A stretch of DNA of 6,764 bases, from positions 1-6,764 of the forward strand of contig JADHLK010000069.1 in the NCBI GenBank assembly GCA_016780695.1, read 5' to 3'. The stretch comes from Alphaproteobacteria bacterium (GTDB lineage Bacteria > Pseudomonadota > Alphaproteobacteria > Puniceispirillales > Puniceispirillaceae). This document shows positions 5,557 to 6,764 of the stretch, in pieces. The position numbers and the translations under genes were made by a program. The stretch's first letter is position 1; every line of letters starts with the position of its first letter. The notes beneath the pieces are model-generated. The model was not told the origin of the DNA, did not search any database, and saw only the letters and a list, made by a program, of their open reading frames with translations.

Positions 5557-6764
5557 TTAGCCCTTTATGCCCAGCCCATCCCAACAGGCGGCGTAATCGG
5601 GCTGCAAACTTTTATGGCTGGCCGCAAATTCGGTCACAATCTGCGGCAATCTGGTCTCAAACATAAAGGCCAGCGTATCGGTCAGCTTGACCGGCTGCAA
5701 GTCCGCATTGGATGCCTTGTCAAACGCATCCAGATCCGGCCCATGCGGCAACATCATCGTGTGCAGGCTGGTGCCGCCCGGCACAAACCCTTCTTCCTTG
5801 GCATCATATTGCCCGTAAATCAGCCCCATCAGCTCAGACATGATATTGCGGTGATACCAGGGCGGGCGGAAAGTGTTTTCCGCTACCATCCAACGCTCCG
5901 GGAAAATGACAAAATCCACATTCGCCGTGCCAGCTGTCTCGGACGGGGCGGTCAGCACGGTAAAAATAGACGGGTCCGGGTGGTCAAAAGCGATTGCCCC
6001 GACTGGCGAGAAATTCCGCAAATCATAGCAATAGGGCGCATAATTGCCATGCCAAGCCACCACATCGAGCGGGCTGTGGTCAATCTCGGTCACATGAAAG
6101 CCGCCGCACCATTTCCAGATGACCTGATGCGGGCTGTCCTGATCTTCAAAAGCGGCGACCGGGGTTTTGAAATCGCGCGGATTGGCCAGGCAATTCGCCC
6201 CTATTGGCCCGCGATCCGGCAGGGTAAAGGGCGCGCCGTAATTCTCGCAAATATAGCCACGGGCGAGATCACCGGTCAGCCGGAACTTCGCCTTCATACC
6301 GCGCGGCAGCACCGCTATCCAGCCCGGCGCAACCCGCATCACACCCATTTCTGTAAAAATATCCAGCTCGCCCAGCTGCGGCACAATCAACATCTCGGCA
6401 TCCGCATTGACCAGCACCCGGTCAGTCATCGATTTGTTACAAGCATAAAGATGCGCGGCCATGCCAGTCTGGCCGGTTACATCCCCGGCCACCGTCCAGC
6501 TGCGAATCCCGTCCAGAAAATCGGTCGGCTCAGACGGCATTTCCAACGGGTTCCAGCGATATTGTCCCAAGGCCAGCCCAGCAGGCGGCTTGCCCGGGCC
6601 GGACAGCCAATAGGGCATATCCATCTGGCTGAAACGGGTGATATGGCTGACAGATGGGCGGCGGCGATAAAGCCAAGACCGCTCATTGGTCGCGCGGGGG
6701 GCGGTAAAGGGTGAGCCGCTTAATTGCTCTGCAAACAGGCCATAGGCGCATTTCTGCGGCGAAT
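5557..6764 (-). CDS. hmgA: Homogentisate 1,2-dioxygenase, N-terminus cut by window edge
   Basis: HmgA is the Fe(II) enzyme that opens the homogentisate ring with O2 to give maleylacetoacetate, in tyrosine and phenylalanine breakdown. The frame is open to the right edge: codons before the ATG at 6624 encode CAYGLFAEQLSGSPFT and RATNERSWLYR, the well-known start region of this family. That ATG is therefore internal. There are 401 visible residues, so about 30-40 are missing (bacterial enzymes run about 430-445). In visible numbering the metal ligands are His304, Glu310 and His340, in YHRNIMSE and PHGPD. The spacing of 6 and 36 residues equals that of human HGD His335, Glu341 and His371. His261 (DHPDPSIF) matches human His292, the active-site base, again at the same distance. 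SLH (332-334) and FVPGG are also kept, so the enzyme should be active. It is the first visible gene of the operon; its promoter and regulator would lie to the right, outside the window. Confidence 0.97.
   Translation of the reverse strand, partial: SPQKCAYGLFAEQLSGSPFTAPRATNERSWLYRRRPSVSHITRFSQMDMPYWLSGPGKPPAGLALGQYRWNPLEMPSEPTDFLDGIRSWTVAGDVTGQTGMAAHLYACNKSMTDRVLVNADAEMLIVPQLGELDIFTEMGVMRVAPGWIAVLPRGMKAKFRLTGDLARGYICENYGAPFTLPDRGPIGANCLANPRDFKTPVAAFEDQDSPHQVIWKWCGGFHVTEIDHSPLDVVAWHGNYAPYCYDLRNFSPVGAIAFDHPDPSIFTVLTAPSETAGTANVDFVIFPERWMVAENTFRPPWYHRNIMSELMGLIYGQYDAKEEGFVPGGTSLHTMMLPHGPDLDAFDKASNADLQPVKLTDTLAFMFETRLPQIVTEFAASHKSLQPDYAACWDGLGIKG

Noticed and set aside
5553..5564. GGGC-CTTA-GCCC mini-hairpin at the hmgA stop as an attenuator
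   Set aside because: A four-pair stem without a T-run is too weak to support a call, and the downstream genes are clearly part of the same operon.
5528..5584. N-terminal extension of fahA to the ATG at 5584
   Set aside because: The added 19 residues are translated from the hmgA end and the gap; the family start is the MKLASL at 5527, with its own ribosome site.
5299..6714. Plus-strand open frame of 471 codons opposite hmgA and the start of fahA
   Set aside because: It lies antisense to two genes with clear catalytic motifs. Its product is rich in Arg, His, Pro and Gln with no recognisable domain, as expected from a shadow frame in GC-rich coding DNA.
6625..6764. ATG at 6624 as the hmgA start
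   Set aside because: The frame stays open to the right edge and the upstream codons encode conserved homogentisate dioxygenase sequence (AEQLSGSPFT, NERSWLYR), so the gene is cut by the window.

Overview
The window is a piece of a bacterial chromosome. It is GC-rich by eye (I did not count) and almost wholly coding. Gene content and family resemblance suggest a proteobacterium, most likely an alphaproteobacterium. That assignment rests on remembered family resemblance, such as the DUF2783-type small protein beside an FAD monooxygenase and the alphaproteobacterial style of the fumarylacetoacetase. There is no rRNA or other marker gene to prove it.

Layout: two plus-strand genes on the left meet a five-gene minus-strand operon on the right. 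Plus strand: an MFS transporter cut by the left edge (1-929) and a short-chain dehydrogenase resembling coniferyl-alcohol dehydrogenases (966-1745). Minus strand, in transcription order from the right edge: homogentisate 1,2-dioxygenase hmgA (5' end cut by the right edge, stop at 5557), fumarylacetoacetase fahA (5527-4511), a metallo-beta-lactamase-fold protein with a degenerate metal motif (4518-3568), an FAD-dependent aromatic-ring hydroxylase (3547-1940) and a 64-residue DUF2783-like protein (1940-1746). Gaps within the operon are 29 nt, an 8-nt overlap, 20 nt and a 1-nt overlap, so it is almost certainly one transcript whose promoter lies beyond the right edge. The two convergent gene sets touch with no spacer: their stop codons abut inside a 10-bp palindrome.

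How the genes work together: HmgA opens the ring of homogentisate to maleylacetoacetate, and FahA splits fumarylacetoacetate into fumarate and acetoacetate. The isomerase joining these steps is not in the window. The flavin hydroxylase with its translationally coupled small partner resembles the arrangement of the two-component 3-hydroxyphenylacetate 6-hydroxylase (MhaA/MhaB) of Pseudomonas putida, which makes homogentisate. The operon may therefore feed a hydroxylated aromatic acid into the homogentisate route; this is inference. The role of the MBL-fold protein is unknown and is the most open question here. The transporter and dehydrogenase might import and oxidise a related aromatic compound, but only proximity supports that.

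No tRNA, rRNA, CRISPR array, insertion sequence or clear intrinsic terminator was seen. No stretch over 300 bases lacks a gene.
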